A DNA stretch of 64,000 nucleotides from Pseudaestuariivita atlantica (GCF_001205715.1 NZ_AQQZ01000003.1:496001-560000), one strand, 5' to 3'. Shown: positions 16,230 through 24,674, counted from the first letter of the stretch. The notes: generated by a model from the letters alone, not told the origin. Translations and numbers: made by a program.

Positions 16230-17317
16230 GCAAGATGCCCGCCTGGGCCGACGCGGTCCTTGTGCCCCTGATCTCGATCTTCCTTGCGGCGATCCTGTCG
16301 GCGCTGGTGATCCTGTTCATCGGGGAGGACCCGATTGCCGCGCTGAACCTGATGGTCGATGGTGCGCTCGGGTCGACCTATGGTTGGGGCTATACCCTGT
16401 ATTACGCCACGAATTTCCTGTTCACGGGCCTGGCCTTCTCGGTCGCCTTCCATGCCGCGCAGTTCAATATCGGGGCCGAGGGGCAGGCGATGCTGGGCGG
16501 GCTGGGCGTGGCCATCGTGTGCATCGTGATCCCGTGGCCGCATTGGTCGCTGGCGTTGATCTTTGCCTTGGTGGGCGCGGCGGCGTTCGGCGCGTTCTGG
16601 GCCGCGATCCCGGCCTACCTGCAGGCCACGCGCGGCAGCCATATCGTGATCACCACGATCATGTTCAACTTCATCGCCGCCGCTCTGCTGAACTACCTGC
16701 TGGTCAACGTGATGCGGCCCGAAGGCAGCATGGACCCGGCCACCGGCAAGTTCCCCGAAGCCACGCACCTGCCGACCCTGCACGACATCCTCGGCGTCTT
16801 CGGCATCCCGTTTTCCAAGGCCGCACCGGCCAACATCTCGCTCCTGATCGGGCTGATCGCCTGCGTGCTGGTCTACCTGCTGATCTGGCGCACCAGGCTT
16901 GGGTACGAGATCCGCGCCTTCGGCAAATCCGAAAGCGCCGCCAGGTACGCGGGCATCAGCCCCGTGAAGATCACCGTCGTGGCGATGATGATCTCGGGCG
17001 GGCTGGCCGGCATGATGGCGATCAACAACGTCATGGGAGAGGCCGAACGGCTGGTCATGAACGCGACCGAGGGCGCGGGCTTCATCGGCATTGCCGTGGC
17101 CCTGATGGGGCGCAACCACCCGCTGGGCGTGCTGCTGGCCGCGATCCTCTTCGGCTTCCTCTACCAGGGCGGGGCGGAACTGGCGCTGTGGGCCAGCATC
17201 CCGCGTGAGCTGATCGTGGTGATCCAGGCGCTGGTGATCCTGTTCACCGGCGCTCTCGACAACATGGTGCGGATGCCGCTGGAACGGCTGTTCGGTGCGG
17301 TGCGGAGGGAAGGCTGA
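16226..17317 (+). CDS. ABC transporter permease (BMP family, first)
   Basis: A 363-residue inner-membrane permease with eight to ten hydrophobic segments, including LVPLISIFLAAILSALVILFIG at the N-terminus and FNIGAEGQAMLGGLGVAI, the hallmark of this permease class. Its start overlaps the ATPase stop (ATGA). Its stop overlaps the LysE start by one base (TGATG at 17315-17319), so the foreign-looking LysE gene is translationally linked. Confidence 0.9.
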   Translation: MSKMPAWADAVLVPLISIFLAAILSALVILFIGEDPIAALNLMVDGALGSTYGWGYTLYYATNFLFTGLAFSVAFHAAQFNIGAEGQAMLGGLGVAIVCIVIPWPHWSLALIFALVGAAAFGAFWAAIPAYLQATRGSHIVITTIMFNFIAAALLNYLLVNVMRPEGSMDPATGKFPEATHLPTLHDILGVFGIPFSKAAPANISLLIGLIACVLVYLLIWRTRLGYEIRAFGKSESAARYAGISPVKITVVAMMISGGLAGMMAINNVMGEAERLVMNATEGAGFIGIAVALMGRNHPLGVLLAAILFGFLYQGGAELALWASIPRELIVVIQALVILFTGALDNMVRMPLERLFGAVRREG

Positions 17318-17937
17318 TGTGGGCGGATTATGCCGGGCTGCTGGTGTCCTTCGGGATCATGGTCACCGGGCTTCTGAGCCCCGGACCCAACATCCTCGCC
17401 ATCATCGGGACGTCGATGGAGCGCGGGCGGCAGGCCGGATCGGCGCTGGCCTGCGGGATCGCCGTCGGATCGGGGCTGTGGGCGGTGCTGACTGTGCTGG
17501 GCTTCTCGGCGCTGATGGCGACCTATGCGGGCGCGATGATCGTGCTGAAGATCGCGGGCGCGGCCTACCTTGCGTGGCTCGCCTTCAAATCCTTCCGGTC
17601 GGCATTCGGCCCCACGAAACAACTGAACGCCACGGCCCGCAGTGACAAGGCGCTCTTCTGGCGCGGGTTCCTCATCCAGATGACCAACCCCAAGGCGGCC
17701 CTGATGTGGATCGCCACGGTCGCCGTGGGTATCGGCAGCGCGGCGCAGGTCCATATCTCGGTCCTGCTGGTGGTGGGGTCGTTCCTGCTGTCGCTGGTCG
17801 GGCACCTCGCCTATGCCCGCGCCTTTTCGACCGAGCCGGTCGTGCGCTTCTACCAGCGCGCCAAGCGCTGGCTCGACATGGCGTTCGGGGCGTTCTTTGC
17901 CTTTGCCGCCTTCAAACTCGCCACCTCGCGGAGCTAG
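17317..17937 (+). CDS. LysE family translocator
   Basis: A 206-residue exporter of the LysE/RhtB superfamily with five to six membrane helices. SPGPNILAIIGTSMERGRQAG is the family N-terminal motif and FLIQMTNPKAALMWIA the conserved central one. Members export amino acids or homoserine-type compounds. It lies between the two permease genes of an importer, one base overlapping the first and three bases before the second, so it belongs to the same transcript. Confidence 0.88.
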   Translation: MWADYAGLLVSFGIMVTGLLSPGPNILAIIGTSMERGRQAGSALACGIAVGSGLWAVLTVLGFSALMATYAGAMIVLKIAGAAYLAWLAFKSFRSAFGPTKQLNATARSDKALFWRGFLIQMTNPKAALMWIATVAVGIGSAAQVHISVLLVVGSFLLSLVGHLAYARAFSTEPVVRFYQRAKRWLDMAFGAFFAFAAFKLATSRS

Positions 17938-17940
17938 GAC

Positions 17941-18906
17941 ATGGATCTCGCCACCGCATTGCAAATCCTCGATTCCACGGTCCGCCTGTCAACGCCGCTG
18001 CTGCTGGCCTGCCTTGCGGGCCTCTTTTCCGAACGCGCGGGGATCTTCGACATCGGGCTGGAAGGCAAGATGCTGATGGCGGCCTTCTTCTCTGCCGCCG
18101 TGGCGGCGCTGACCGGGTCGGTCTGGCTGGGCCTGCTGGCGGGCATCGCGTCGTCGATGGTGCTGTCGGGGCTGCATGGCCTTGCCTCGATCACGTTCCG
18201 CGGGGACCAGCTGATTTCCGGCGTGGCGATCAACTTCCTTGCCATTGGGCTGACCGTTCTGATCGCGCAGGACTGGTTCCAGCAGGGCGGGCGCACACCG
18301 TCGCTGATCGGAGGCGGACGGTTCCAGGAGATCACCCTGCCCTTCGCCGATACGTTGCAAGGCGTGCCGATCCTCGGACCCATCTATCACGACCTGATCT
18401 CGGGCCATTCGATCCTTGTCTACGTCGCGCTTTTGATGGTGCCGCTGACATGGTGGATCCTCTTCCGCACGCGGTTCGGCCTGCACCTGCGCGCCGTGGG
18501 GGAGAACCCCGCCGCCGTCGACACGGCGGGCCTGTCCGTCGTCGGCCTGCGCTTTGCCGCCGTTGGCATCTGCGGAATCCTCTGCGGGATCGCTGGCGCC
18601 TACCTTGCGACCGGGCTGCAAGCCGGGTTCGTGAAGGAGATGACGGCGGGCCGGGGCTACATCGCGCTGGCGGCGCTGATCTTTGCCAAGTGGCGGCCGT
18701 GGTACGCGCTGGGGGCCTGCCTGCTGTTTGGCTTCCTGCAGGCGGTGGCGCTGCGGTACCAGAACATCGACCTGGGCGCATTTACCGTCCCGGTGCAGTT
18801 CATGGACGCCCTGCCCTATATCCTGACGGTGGTGATCCTTGCGGGCTTCATCGGCAAGGCGGTGCCGCCGAAATCCGGTGGCGTGCCTTACGTGAAAGAG
18901 CGGTAG
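17941..18906 (+). CDS. ABC transporter permease (BMP family, second)
   Basis: A 321-residue permease that pairs with the first one. LDSTVRLSTPLLLACLAGLFSERAGIFDIGLEGKMLM is the classic N-terminal block of this subfamily, and AVGENPAAVDTAGLSV is the cytoplasmic coupling loop for the ATPase. About eight hydrophobic helices are visible. It ends 7 bases before the stop of a convergent gene. Confidence 0.92.
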   Translation: MDLATALQILDSTVRLSTPLLLACLAGLFSERAGIFDIGLEGKMLMAAFFSAAVAALTGSVWLGLLAGIASSMVLSGLHGLASITFRGDQLISGVAINFLAIGLTVLIAQDWFQQGGRTPSLIGGGRFQEITLPFADTLQGVPILGPIYHDLISGHSILVYVALLMVPLTWWILFRTRFGLHLRAVGENPAAVDTAGLSVVGLRFAAVGICGILCGIAGAYLATGLQAGFVKEMTAGRGYIALAALIFAKWRPWYALGACLLFGFLQAVALRYQNIDLGAFTVPVQFMDALPYILTVVILAGFIGKAVPPKSGGVPYVKER

Positions 18907-18913
18907 GCGCGCC

Positions 18914-19918
18914 CTATCCGTTCAACGCCGCGCGCCCCTTCTCGGCAAAGACGGGCACGAAGGAGCCGTAAAGCGCCGCCTGCTCGGGGTTCGACGCGTT
19001 CCCGTCAAGCCCGCGTTTCTTCACTCCCTGAAGGATCGCCGCCATGCGGAAGAAGGCAAAGGCAAGGTAGACGTTGAAATCCGCGATCCCGTCGATCCCG
19101 CGCAGGGCGCAATAGCGCGCGATGGCATCGGCGTCGGTGGGCAGGCCGAGACGGGCTCGGTCGAGCCCGGCGAGGCCTCGCCCCACCTTGCCCGGCGGAA
19201 GCTGCCACTGCATCACCAGCGCCGCGAGGTCGGCATAGGGGTGGCCGGTCGTCGATAATTCCCAGTCCAGCACGGCACTGACCCGTGGCGCGTCAGGCGC
19301 GAAGATCAGGTTGTCGATCCTGTAGTCGCCGTGCACCAGCGTCCGCTGCCCGTCATCTTCGGGCAGCGCCGCTTCCAGCCCGGCGATCAGCGCATCCATG
19401 TCGGGCAACGGCTCGGTTTCCGAGGCGCGATACTGCTTGGTCCAGCGGCCCAGCTGCCGGGCGAGGTAGTGGCCTTCGGGGCCGTAATCGCCCAGCCCCG
19501 TCTGGTCGAGGTCGACCGAGTGGATGGCGGCCAAGACCTGAAGCATCGCGTCATAGATCGCGCCGCGTTCATCGGGCGTCGCGTCGGGCAGACCGGGATC
19601 GAAGAAGATGCGCCCCTCAACATGGTCCATCACGTAAAACGCCGTGCCGATCACGGCATCATCCTCGCAGAGCGTGTGCATCCGGACGACCGGTACGCCG
19701 GTGTCCGCTAGCGCCTTTTGCACCCGGAATTCGCGATCCACGGCATGCGCGGATTTCAGCAGCGCCCCTTCGGGCTTGCGGCGCAGCACGTAGGTGCCCG
19801 AGGGCGAGGTCAGCTTGTAGGTCGGGTTCGACTGGCCGGAGGCGAACTTCTCTGCCTCGAACGGCCCGCGCAGGTCGGTCTGCGCCTCGATCCAGCGGGT
19901 GAGCGTGTCGAGGTTCAT
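18914..19918 (-). CDS. Phosphotransferase family protein (ACAD10/11-type APH domain)
   Basis: A 334-residue aminoglycoside-phosphotransferase-fold kinase. The nucleotide loop is FASGQSNPTYKLTSP, the ATP-binding Lys is in YVLRRKP, the catalytic loop is LVHGDYRIDNLIF (HGDxxxxN), and the metal motif is AVLDWELSTTGHPYADLA. It overlaps the acyl-CoA dehydrogenase gene by 4 bases. In animals the same two domains are fused in ACAD10 and ACAD11, where the kinase domain phosphorylates 4-hydroxyacyl-CoA. The same role here is an inference from that architecture. Confidence 0.88.
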   Translation of the reverse strand: MNLDTLTRWIEAQTDLRGPFEAEKFASGQSNPTYKLTSPSGTYVLRRKPEGALLKSAHAVDREFRVQKALADTGVPVVRMHTLCEDDAVIGTAFYVMDHVEGRIFFDPGLPDATPDERGAIYDAMLQVLAAIHSVDLDQTGLGDYGPEGHYLARQLGRWTKQYRASETEPLPDMDALIAGLEAALPEDDGQRTLVHGDYRIDNLIFAPDAPRVSAVLDWELSTTGHPYADLAALVMQWQLPPGKVGRGLAGLDRARLGLPTDADAIARYCALRGIDGIADFNVYLAFAFFRMAAILQGVKKRGLDGNASNPEQAALYGSFVPVFAEKGRAALNG

Positions 19919-21150
19919 AGCCGCATGTTCGTGTGTTTGCGCAACTCGGCCCGCGCGACCTGGCGGCGGTGCACGGCGTCCGGCCCGTCGGCGAAGCGCA
20001 GGGTGCGGTTGTGGGTGTACATCGCGGCAAGGTCGGTGTCCTGGCTGATACCTTGCGCGCCGTGCAACTGCATCGCCTCGTCCAGCACCTTTTGCGCCAT
20101 GAGCGGTGCTACGACCTTGATCTGGCTGATCCACGGCGCGGCCTCCTTGGGTGAAGACGTGTCCATCATCCACGCGGCCTTGAGGCACAAAAGCCGTGCC
20201 ATCTCGATCTCCATCCGGGCGTTGGCGATGATGTCGTAATTCGCGCCCAGCTGCGCGATGGGCTTGCCGAAGGCCTCCCGCGCCAGCCCGCGCTTGCACA
20301 TCATCTCCAGCGCCTTTTCCGCCTGCCCGATGGCGCGCATGCAGTGGTGGATGCGGCCCGGCCCAAGCCGGCCTTGCGCCACTTCGAACCCCCGGCCCCG
20401 GCCAAGGACCAGGTCCTCCTTCGGAACGCGCACTTCGGTGAAGCGCAGGTGCATGTGGCCGTGCGGCGCGTCGTCGTGGTTGAAGACCTGCATGGGGCGC
20501 AGGATCTCGATGCCCTCCGCGTCGGCGGGCAGGACGAACATGGAATGGCGCTTGTGCTTGTCGGCGTCCGGGTCGGTTTCGGCCAGCAGGATATAGACCT
20601 TGCAACGCGGATCACCCGCCCCGCTGATCCACCATTTCTCCCCGTTCAGGACATAGGCATCGCCGTCCTCGCGCGCCTCGAACGCCAGTTGCGCGGCGTC
20701 GGAAGAGGCGACGTCCGGTTCGGTCATCACGTAGGCCGAGCGGATCTCCCCGGCCAGAAGCGGTTTCAGCCAGCGTTCCTTGTGCGCCGCCGTGCCGTAA
20801 CGCTCGAACACCTCCATGTTGCCGGTGTCGGGGGCAGAGCAGTTGAAGACCTCTGCCGCCAGCCGAACCTTGCCCATCTCTTCGGCGAGGTAGGCATATT
20901 CCACGGTCGTCAGACCCTGCCCCTTCTCGCTGTCGGTCAGCCAGAAGTTCCACAGGCCCCGCTCCCGCGCCTTGGCCTTCAGCCCGTCAAGGATCTCCAA
21001 TTGGCGCGGCACGTGCTGGAACCGGTCGCCCGACGGATGGGTGCCCACCAGCGCGTGGAATTCGTGGTCAAGCGGTTCGATGTCGTCCGCGATCATCGCC
21101 CGCACCTGCTCTACCAGCGGGCGCACGCGGTCGGTCATGCCTAGGTCCAT
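19915..21150 (-). CDS. Acyl-CoA dehydrogenase family protein (ACAD10/11-like)
   Basis: A 411-residue FAD enzyme. YVMTEPDVASSDAAQL and GEKWWISGAGDPRCKV form the FAD-binding beta domain. REAFGKPIAQLGANYDIIANARMEIEMARLL and MQLHGAQGISQDTDLAAMYTHNRTLRFADGPDAVHRRQVAR form the C-terminal helical domain. It would oxidise acyl-CoA or, with the kinase encoded next, dephosphorylate and dehydrate 4-phosphoacyl-CoA. It starts at ATG 21150. The region before it carries two perfect palindromes. Confidence 0.88.
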   Translation of the reverse strand: MDLGMTDRVRPLVEQVRAMIADDIEPLDHEFHALVGTHPSGDRFQHVPRQLEILDGLKAKARERGLWNFWLTDSEKGQGLTTVEYAYLAEEMGKVRLAAEVFNCSAPDTGNMEVFERYGTAAHKERWLKPLLAGEIRSAYVMTEPDVASSDAAQLAFEAREDGDAYVLNGEKWWISGAGDPRCKVYILLAETDPDADKHKRHSMFVLPADAEGIEILRPMQVFNHDDAPHGHMHLRFTEVRVPKEDLVLGRGRGFEVAQGRLGPGRIHHCMRAIGQAEKALEMMCKRGLAREAFGKPIAQLGANYDIIANARMEIEMARLLCLKAAWMMDTSSPKEAAPWISQIKVVAPLMAQKVLDEAMQLHGAQGISQDTDLAAMYTHNRTLRFADGPDAVHRRQVARAELRKHTNMRL

Positions 21151-21194
21151 GGGTGTCCTCCTGAGCGCAGTGAAAGCGAGGTGCGGGGGGATGG

Positions 21195-21240
21195 CAAGCC
21201 TCTTCGAAGAGGCTTGGCAACGCCGTTCGAACGGCGTTGC
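21195..21240. repeat. Array of two perfect palindromes (AA-N5-TTNNAA-N5-TT family)
   Basis: AAGCCTCTTCGAAGAGGCTT (21196-21215) is followed two bases later by a second palindrome with arms AACGCCG and CGGCGTT around TTCGAA (21219-21238). The stems differ in sequence but share one skeleton. A three-member array of the same skeleton lies at 32904-32970. There is no U tract. Both arrays sit just after the 3' end of a minus-strand gene. Confidence 0.75.
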
Positions 21241-21262
21241 ACCGCGGGACCGTTACACCGTG

Positions 21263-22798
21263 TCAGCCCTCCGGCTCTGCCGCGGTGAGTTCGAGGCCGG
21301 GTTTCGGCAGCGCCTTCAGATCATCCACCGTCAGCGGCTGCGTCGGCTTGGCGAGCCGGTTGCGCACGACCCAGTAGAGCCGCTCCTGCGCGCGGGTGAT
21401 CGCGACATAGGCCAGCCGCTTCCAAAGCGGCACGCCCGCCTCAGTCCGGCCGGCGCGGAAGGCGGCGTAGAGGTCCGGAGCAAAGACCTGCACGTTCTCC
21501 CACTGCGAGCCCTGCGCCTTGTGGATCGTGACCGCCGCGCCGTGCAGGAAGGTGGCGCCCATCCGGGCGGCGAAGGGGATGAAGGGTTCTTCCTCGTCCG
21601 GCTTTTCGATCTTCACGATCGACGCGGCGGACACCTGCGGATCCTCGGCCCCCATCACGTGCAGCTTGGAAAAGCCGGGGCGGCGGCCTAGGCCCATGTA
21701 GATCACCTGCGCGCCCTTGATCAGCCCGCGCGCTTCCAGATCGAGGCGCTTCTTGCGATGTTTCATGGGCAGTTCGATGCCGTCGCAGATCAGCGGCTCG
21801 CCCTCCAGCAACTCGTCCTCGGGCGCGCCATAGACCGAGCGAAACGCCTGGATCAGGCGAATGCGCGTGGCGTTGCGCCAGACCAGCACGGGGGAGCGCG
21901 CCATCAGGTCGACCTCCACCCGTTCGGCATGCACGACGCGGTCATCGCGTGCGGCGGCCTCCTGCACCATGGCTTCGAAGCGGTGGAAATCGACGTCGGG
22001 GTCGGCGAGCGCGTGGGCGAGGTCGAGGATGGGGCTGTCCGCCTCCTGCCGGTGGATGCGGTTCAGCTGCATCTTCTGGCCGTCTTCCAACCGGTCGAAC
22101 ACCATCGCGCCCGACTGGTTCACCGGGGCCAGCTGCGCGGGATCGCCGAACAGCAGGAGCGTCGGGAAAATCTCGCGCAGGTCCTCGTACTGCTTGTCGT
22201 CGAGCATCGAGCTTTCGTCGACGAACCCCACGTCCAGCGGCTCTTCCCGCCGCTTCCAGCCAGTGATGAAATCGCTGCCCCTCAGCCCCGCCGCCGCCAG
22301 CGCGCCGGGGACAGATGCGTTCTGCTGGTAGAAGGCGTAGGCGCGGTCGAGCGCGGCGTCGGTCAGGCCTTCGACCTCGGGGCGGTCGCCCTGCCCGGCG
22401 ATCCATTCGGCGATGCGTTCGTATTCGGGGTCGTAAACGGGGGTATAGAGGATGCGGTGGATCGTGGTGGCGGGTACCCCGCGCATCCGCAACACGCTGG
22501 CCGCCTTGTTGGTGGGGGCGAGGATCGCAAGCGTGCGCCGGTCCTTGCGGCGGCGGCCCTCGTAATCGCCCGAGACGATGTCGACCCCGGCGGCGCGCAT
22601 CGACCGCACCAGTTCGGCCAGAAGCAGCGTCTTGCCCGATCCCGCCTTGCCCATCACCGCCATGACGGCGGACTTGCCGTCACGCGGCGGCATCAGCAGC
22701 GCATCGTCGAGGTTTATGCCCGCACCCGCCAGCAGGGCCGACACGCGATCATGCGCCTCGGCCTGTTCGTCGGACAGAATGATCGCGGGCTGGGACAT
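21263..22798 (-). CDS. ATP-dependent RecD-like DNA helicase
   Basis: A 511-residue superfamily 1B helicase. Motif I is VMGKAGSGKTLLLAELV, motif Ia LAPTNKAASVLRMRGVPATTIH, motif II VGFVDESSMLDDKQ, motif III FGDPAQLAPV, motif V/VI AVTIHKAQGSQWENVQVF and YVAITRAQERLYWVV (UvrD-like C-terminal domain). It lacks the long RecD2 N-terminus. It probably acts in DNA repair or replication restart. It lies directly downstream of luxI on the same strand with a 50-bp gap. Confidence 0.9.
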   Translation of the reverse strand: MSQPAIILSDEQAEAHDRVSALLAGAGINLDDALLMPPRDGKSAVMAVMGKAGSGKTLLLAELVRSMRAAGVDIVSGDYEGRRRKDRRTLAILAPTNKAASVLRMRGVPATTIHRILYTPVYDPEYERIAEWIAGQGDRPEVEGLTDAALDRAYAFYQQNASVPGALAAAGLRGSDFITGWKRREEPLDVGFVDESSMLDDKQYEDLREIFPTLLLFGDPAQLAPVNQSGAMVFDRLEDGQKMQLNRIHRQEADSPILDLAHALADPDVDFHRFEAMVQEAAARDDRVVHAERVEVDLMARSPVLVWRNATRIRLIQAFRSVYGAPEDELLEGEPLICDGIELPMKHRKKRLDLEARGLIKGAQVIYMGLGRRPGFSKLHVMGAEDPQVSAASIVKIEKPDEEEPFIPFAARMGATFLHGAAVTIHKAQGSQWENVQVFAPDLYAAFRAGRTEAGVPLWKRLAYVAITRAQERLYWVVRNRLAKPTQPLTVDDLKALPKPGLELTAAEPEG

Positions 22799-22848
22799 GG
22801 GCGCACACTAGGGCGCGCGCGATGCGGGGGAAACCGCAATTCGACGTC

Positions 22849-23481
22849 TCAGGCGGTGCGCGCCAGCTGGAAATCGGCCCCGAACGCGCGGGTGAACCAG
22901 TGGCGCGACAGGCGGGTGGACAGGCCCGCCGCCATGGCGACGCGGGTGCGTGCGGCGGGCGTGAAGTCCCAAAGGCCGACGCTGATCGCGTCGCGGCCCG
23001 TGCCGTCGGTGCCAAGGATCTCCGGCGACGACCCGATGCGGCGGTAGATCCGCACCATGCGCGCGTCGAACACGCCCACGTAGTGTTCGACGCCGAACCC
23101 CTGCATCACCTCTCCCCCCGCCAGCATCAGCGCGGCGGCGGTGCGGGCAGTGGAGGTCGGTGACAGGCAGAACCGGGTGCATTCCCAGATCAGCGGGCTT
23201 TGGATCGGGCCGCCGCCCGTGAGGTGCCCGAAATGGTCGTTCACCATCGTCTGGCCCACGGTCGGCAACAGGCGCATCGACCCGCCATGGGTGCCGTCGC
23301 GGTTCTCCCAGATCACGTAAAGCGGGTTCAGGAAGTCGTATTCGTCGCGCTCTTCGCCCTCGGGCGTGACGCTGACGGCCCAGTCGAGCCGTTCCTTGAA
23401 CTGCCAGGCGCGGTCGCGGAACATGCTGTGTGCGAGTTTCGGGTGGCGGTCGAGTTCGACGCCATAAAGGTAACGGATCAT
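22849..23481 (-). CDS. luxI: Acyl-homoserine-lactone synthase (LuxI family)
   Basis: A 210-residue autoinducer synthase that makes N-acyl-homoserine lactone from SAM and acyl-ACP. The invariant N-terminal residues appear as R...F...W in FRDRAWQFKERLDW, then acidic residues in EYDFLNPLYVIW, Arg in GGSMRLLPT, and the Glu/Arg pair in WECTRFCLSP. It follows luxR by 90 bp on the same strand. The C-terminal region after ~160 is less conserved, as expected for the acyl-chain pocket. Chain length cannot be predicted. Confidence 0.93.
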   Translation of the reverse strand: MIRYLYGVELDRHPKLAHSMFRDRAWQFKERLDWAVSVTPEGEERDEYDFLNPLYVIWENRDGTHGGSMRLLPTVGQTMVNDHFGHLTGGGPIQSPLIWECTRFCLSPTSTARTAAALMLAGGEVMQGFGVEHYVGVFDARMVRIYRRIGSSPEILGTDGTGRDAISVGLWDFTPAARTRVAMAAGLSTRLSRHWFTRAFGADFQLARTA

Positions 23482-23571
23482 CGTGCGGCCCCTCTTCGCA
23501 GGATCGGTGCAAAGGGCCTATTGCGGGGACGGTTGCCGGCGTCTTGCGGCGGCGTGCCCCGTGTTAAGGTT

Positions 23572-24285
23572 TCAGACCACGATAATGCCCCGGCTGAGCG
23601 CGCGGGCGACTGCGTGGGTGGTGTTGAGCGCGCCCAGTTTGAACCGCGCGCTTTCGATATACACCCGTAACGTATGCTCCGAGATGTCGAGCGATTGCGC
23701 CGCCTGCGCGCGGTTGTACCCGACCGCCAGCAGCGTCATCGCCTCCAGCTCGCGCGGGGACAGGGCCTGTGCCGGTTCGGGGGTGCGGCCGGGTTCAAAT
23801 TCAAGCGCCTTCTGGTTGAAGTAATGCGCGACGAGGATCAGGTCCTTGCGGTGCCGCTCGGTGAAGGCTTCCCATGTCGCGTCGTCGCAGGAATGGTTGA
23901 CCGTGAAGAGCGCGAATTGCCCGTTCGGGCCGCGGATCGGGATCGAGAAGCCCTGGTTGCCAACGCCATGGCCCAGCGCATCCTGAAGGAAGGCGCGCGC
24001 GGCCTTCGAAGACCAATCGAGCCGCTTCCAGTCCACCGGGTGAAACCGTTGAAAACACCCCGAAATCACCGGATCGATGCGCAGGTATCCCTGGTCGATA
24101 TACCGCTGTACCCAGACGGGATCATAGGTGCCGCAACCGTATTGCTCGCCACTGGAATTGACCCAGTGATAGACAAGATGATCGACGGCGAAGCTGTCGC
24201 GCAGCCGTTCGATCACCGTTTGCAGATGTTCAAGCGCGCTGGCTTGTTCCAAGTCGTCGAGAATGGGTGCGATCTGTGCTGCCAT
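23572..24285 (-). CDS. luxR: LuxR family autoinducer-responsive transcriptional regulator
   Basis: A 237-residue quorum-sensing regulator. The N-terminal autoinducer domain keeps YHWVNSSGEQYGC, YIDQGYLRIDPVISGCF (Asp-Pro of the pocket) and GFSIPIRGPNGQFALF. The C-terminal helix-turn-helix is LSPRELEAMTLLAVGYNRAQAAQSLDISEHTLRVYIESARFKLGA. The start at ATG 24285 begins the conserved domain; the frame is open 34 codons further but that part is Arg-rich. Its first 56 bases overlap the small gene upstream, so the two may be translationally coupled. Confidence 0.92.
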   Translation of the reverse strand: MAAQIAPILDDLEQASALEHLQTVIERLRDSFAVDHLVYHWVNSSGEQYGCGTYDPVWVQRYIDQGYLRIDPVISGCFQRFHPVDWKRLDWSSKAARAFLQDALGHGVGNQGFSIPIRGPNGQFALFTVNHSCDDATWEAFTERHRKDLILVAHYFNQKALEFEPGRTPEPAQALSPRELEAMTLLAVGYNRAQAAQSLDISEHTLRVYIESARFKLGALNTTHAVARALSRGIIVV

Positions 24286-24457
24286 TGTCCCCCGGCCCGC
24301 CCGTAACCGGAGCCCCCTGGGACGCGATCTCGGTCGAAGCGACCAGCCGTGTGTCATCCAGCTGCTCGGCCAGCGTGAGCATGCCATTTGCCCGCGCGTA
24401 TTGCTTCAGGTCCGTGAGTACGTCGAGGATCCAGTCGTGAGGTGCGTCGTATTTCAA
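24230..24457 (-). CDS. Small conserved protein upstream of luxR
   Basis: A 75-residue protein starting MKYDAPHDWILDVLTDLKQYARANGMLTLAEQLDDTRLVASTEIAS. The start is TTG 24457 with a perfect AAGGAGG five bases before it. The first 45 residues look like a real helical protein (alternating hydrophobic pattern, Asp/Leu-rich), while the tail overlapping luxR in another frame is low in complexity. Similar short proteins ahead of luxR are known in Rhodobacterales; no function is known to me. It would be co-transcribed with luxR and luxI. Confidence 0.65.
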   Translation of the reverse strand: MKYDAPHDWILDVLTDLKQYARANGMLTLAEQLDDTRLVASTEIASQGAPVTGGPGDNGSTDRTHSRRLGTSQRA

Positions 24458-24477
24458 GGCAGCCTCCTTTATAGTTG

Positions 24478-24492
24478 TTAACGAAAGGTTAA
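24478..24492. promoter_or_regulatory. CtrA-type box TTAA-N7-TTAA
   Basis: TTAACGAAAGGTTAA is an exact match to the full CtrA recognition site and is rare by chance in DNA this GC-rich. It lies 21-35 bp upstream of the TTG of the small gene heading the luxR-luxI cluster, inside a larger dyad with arms GTTGTTA and TAACAAC (24474-24480 and 24493-24499). Another TTAA half-site lies at 24501-24504. Confidence 0.65.
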
Positions 24493-24610
24493 TAACAACT
24501 TTAACATGTTCACCGACGTGAAGAAAATTCGCCTATTTCAACTCCCCCGATCCGGTGAGGGGTGCTGGCGTTAACTCACTGACACCAATGATCGGTCATG
24601 CGCGGGACGG

Positions 24611-24644
24611 AAAAGGCCCGCGAACCGGGTACGATTCGCGGGCC
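24611..24644 (-). terminator. Intrinsic terminator of ccr
   Basis: Arms GGCCCGCGAA and TTCGCGGGCC form a perfect 10-bp stem with a 10-base loop. On the minus strand the stem is followed by TTTT. It lies 31 bp after the ccr stop. Confidence 0.8.
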
Positions 24645-24674
24645 TGGAACTGCAGGGAGAGATGTTTCCTGAAG

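Noticed and set aside
17317-17937. LysE gene as a recently transferred or mobile cassette
   Set aside because: Base composition and codon use look like the neighbours, and there are no flanking repeats.
23482-23571. Possible lux box between luxR and luxI
   Set aside because: No convincing 18-20 bp dyad; only a weak GCAA/TTGC pair is visible.
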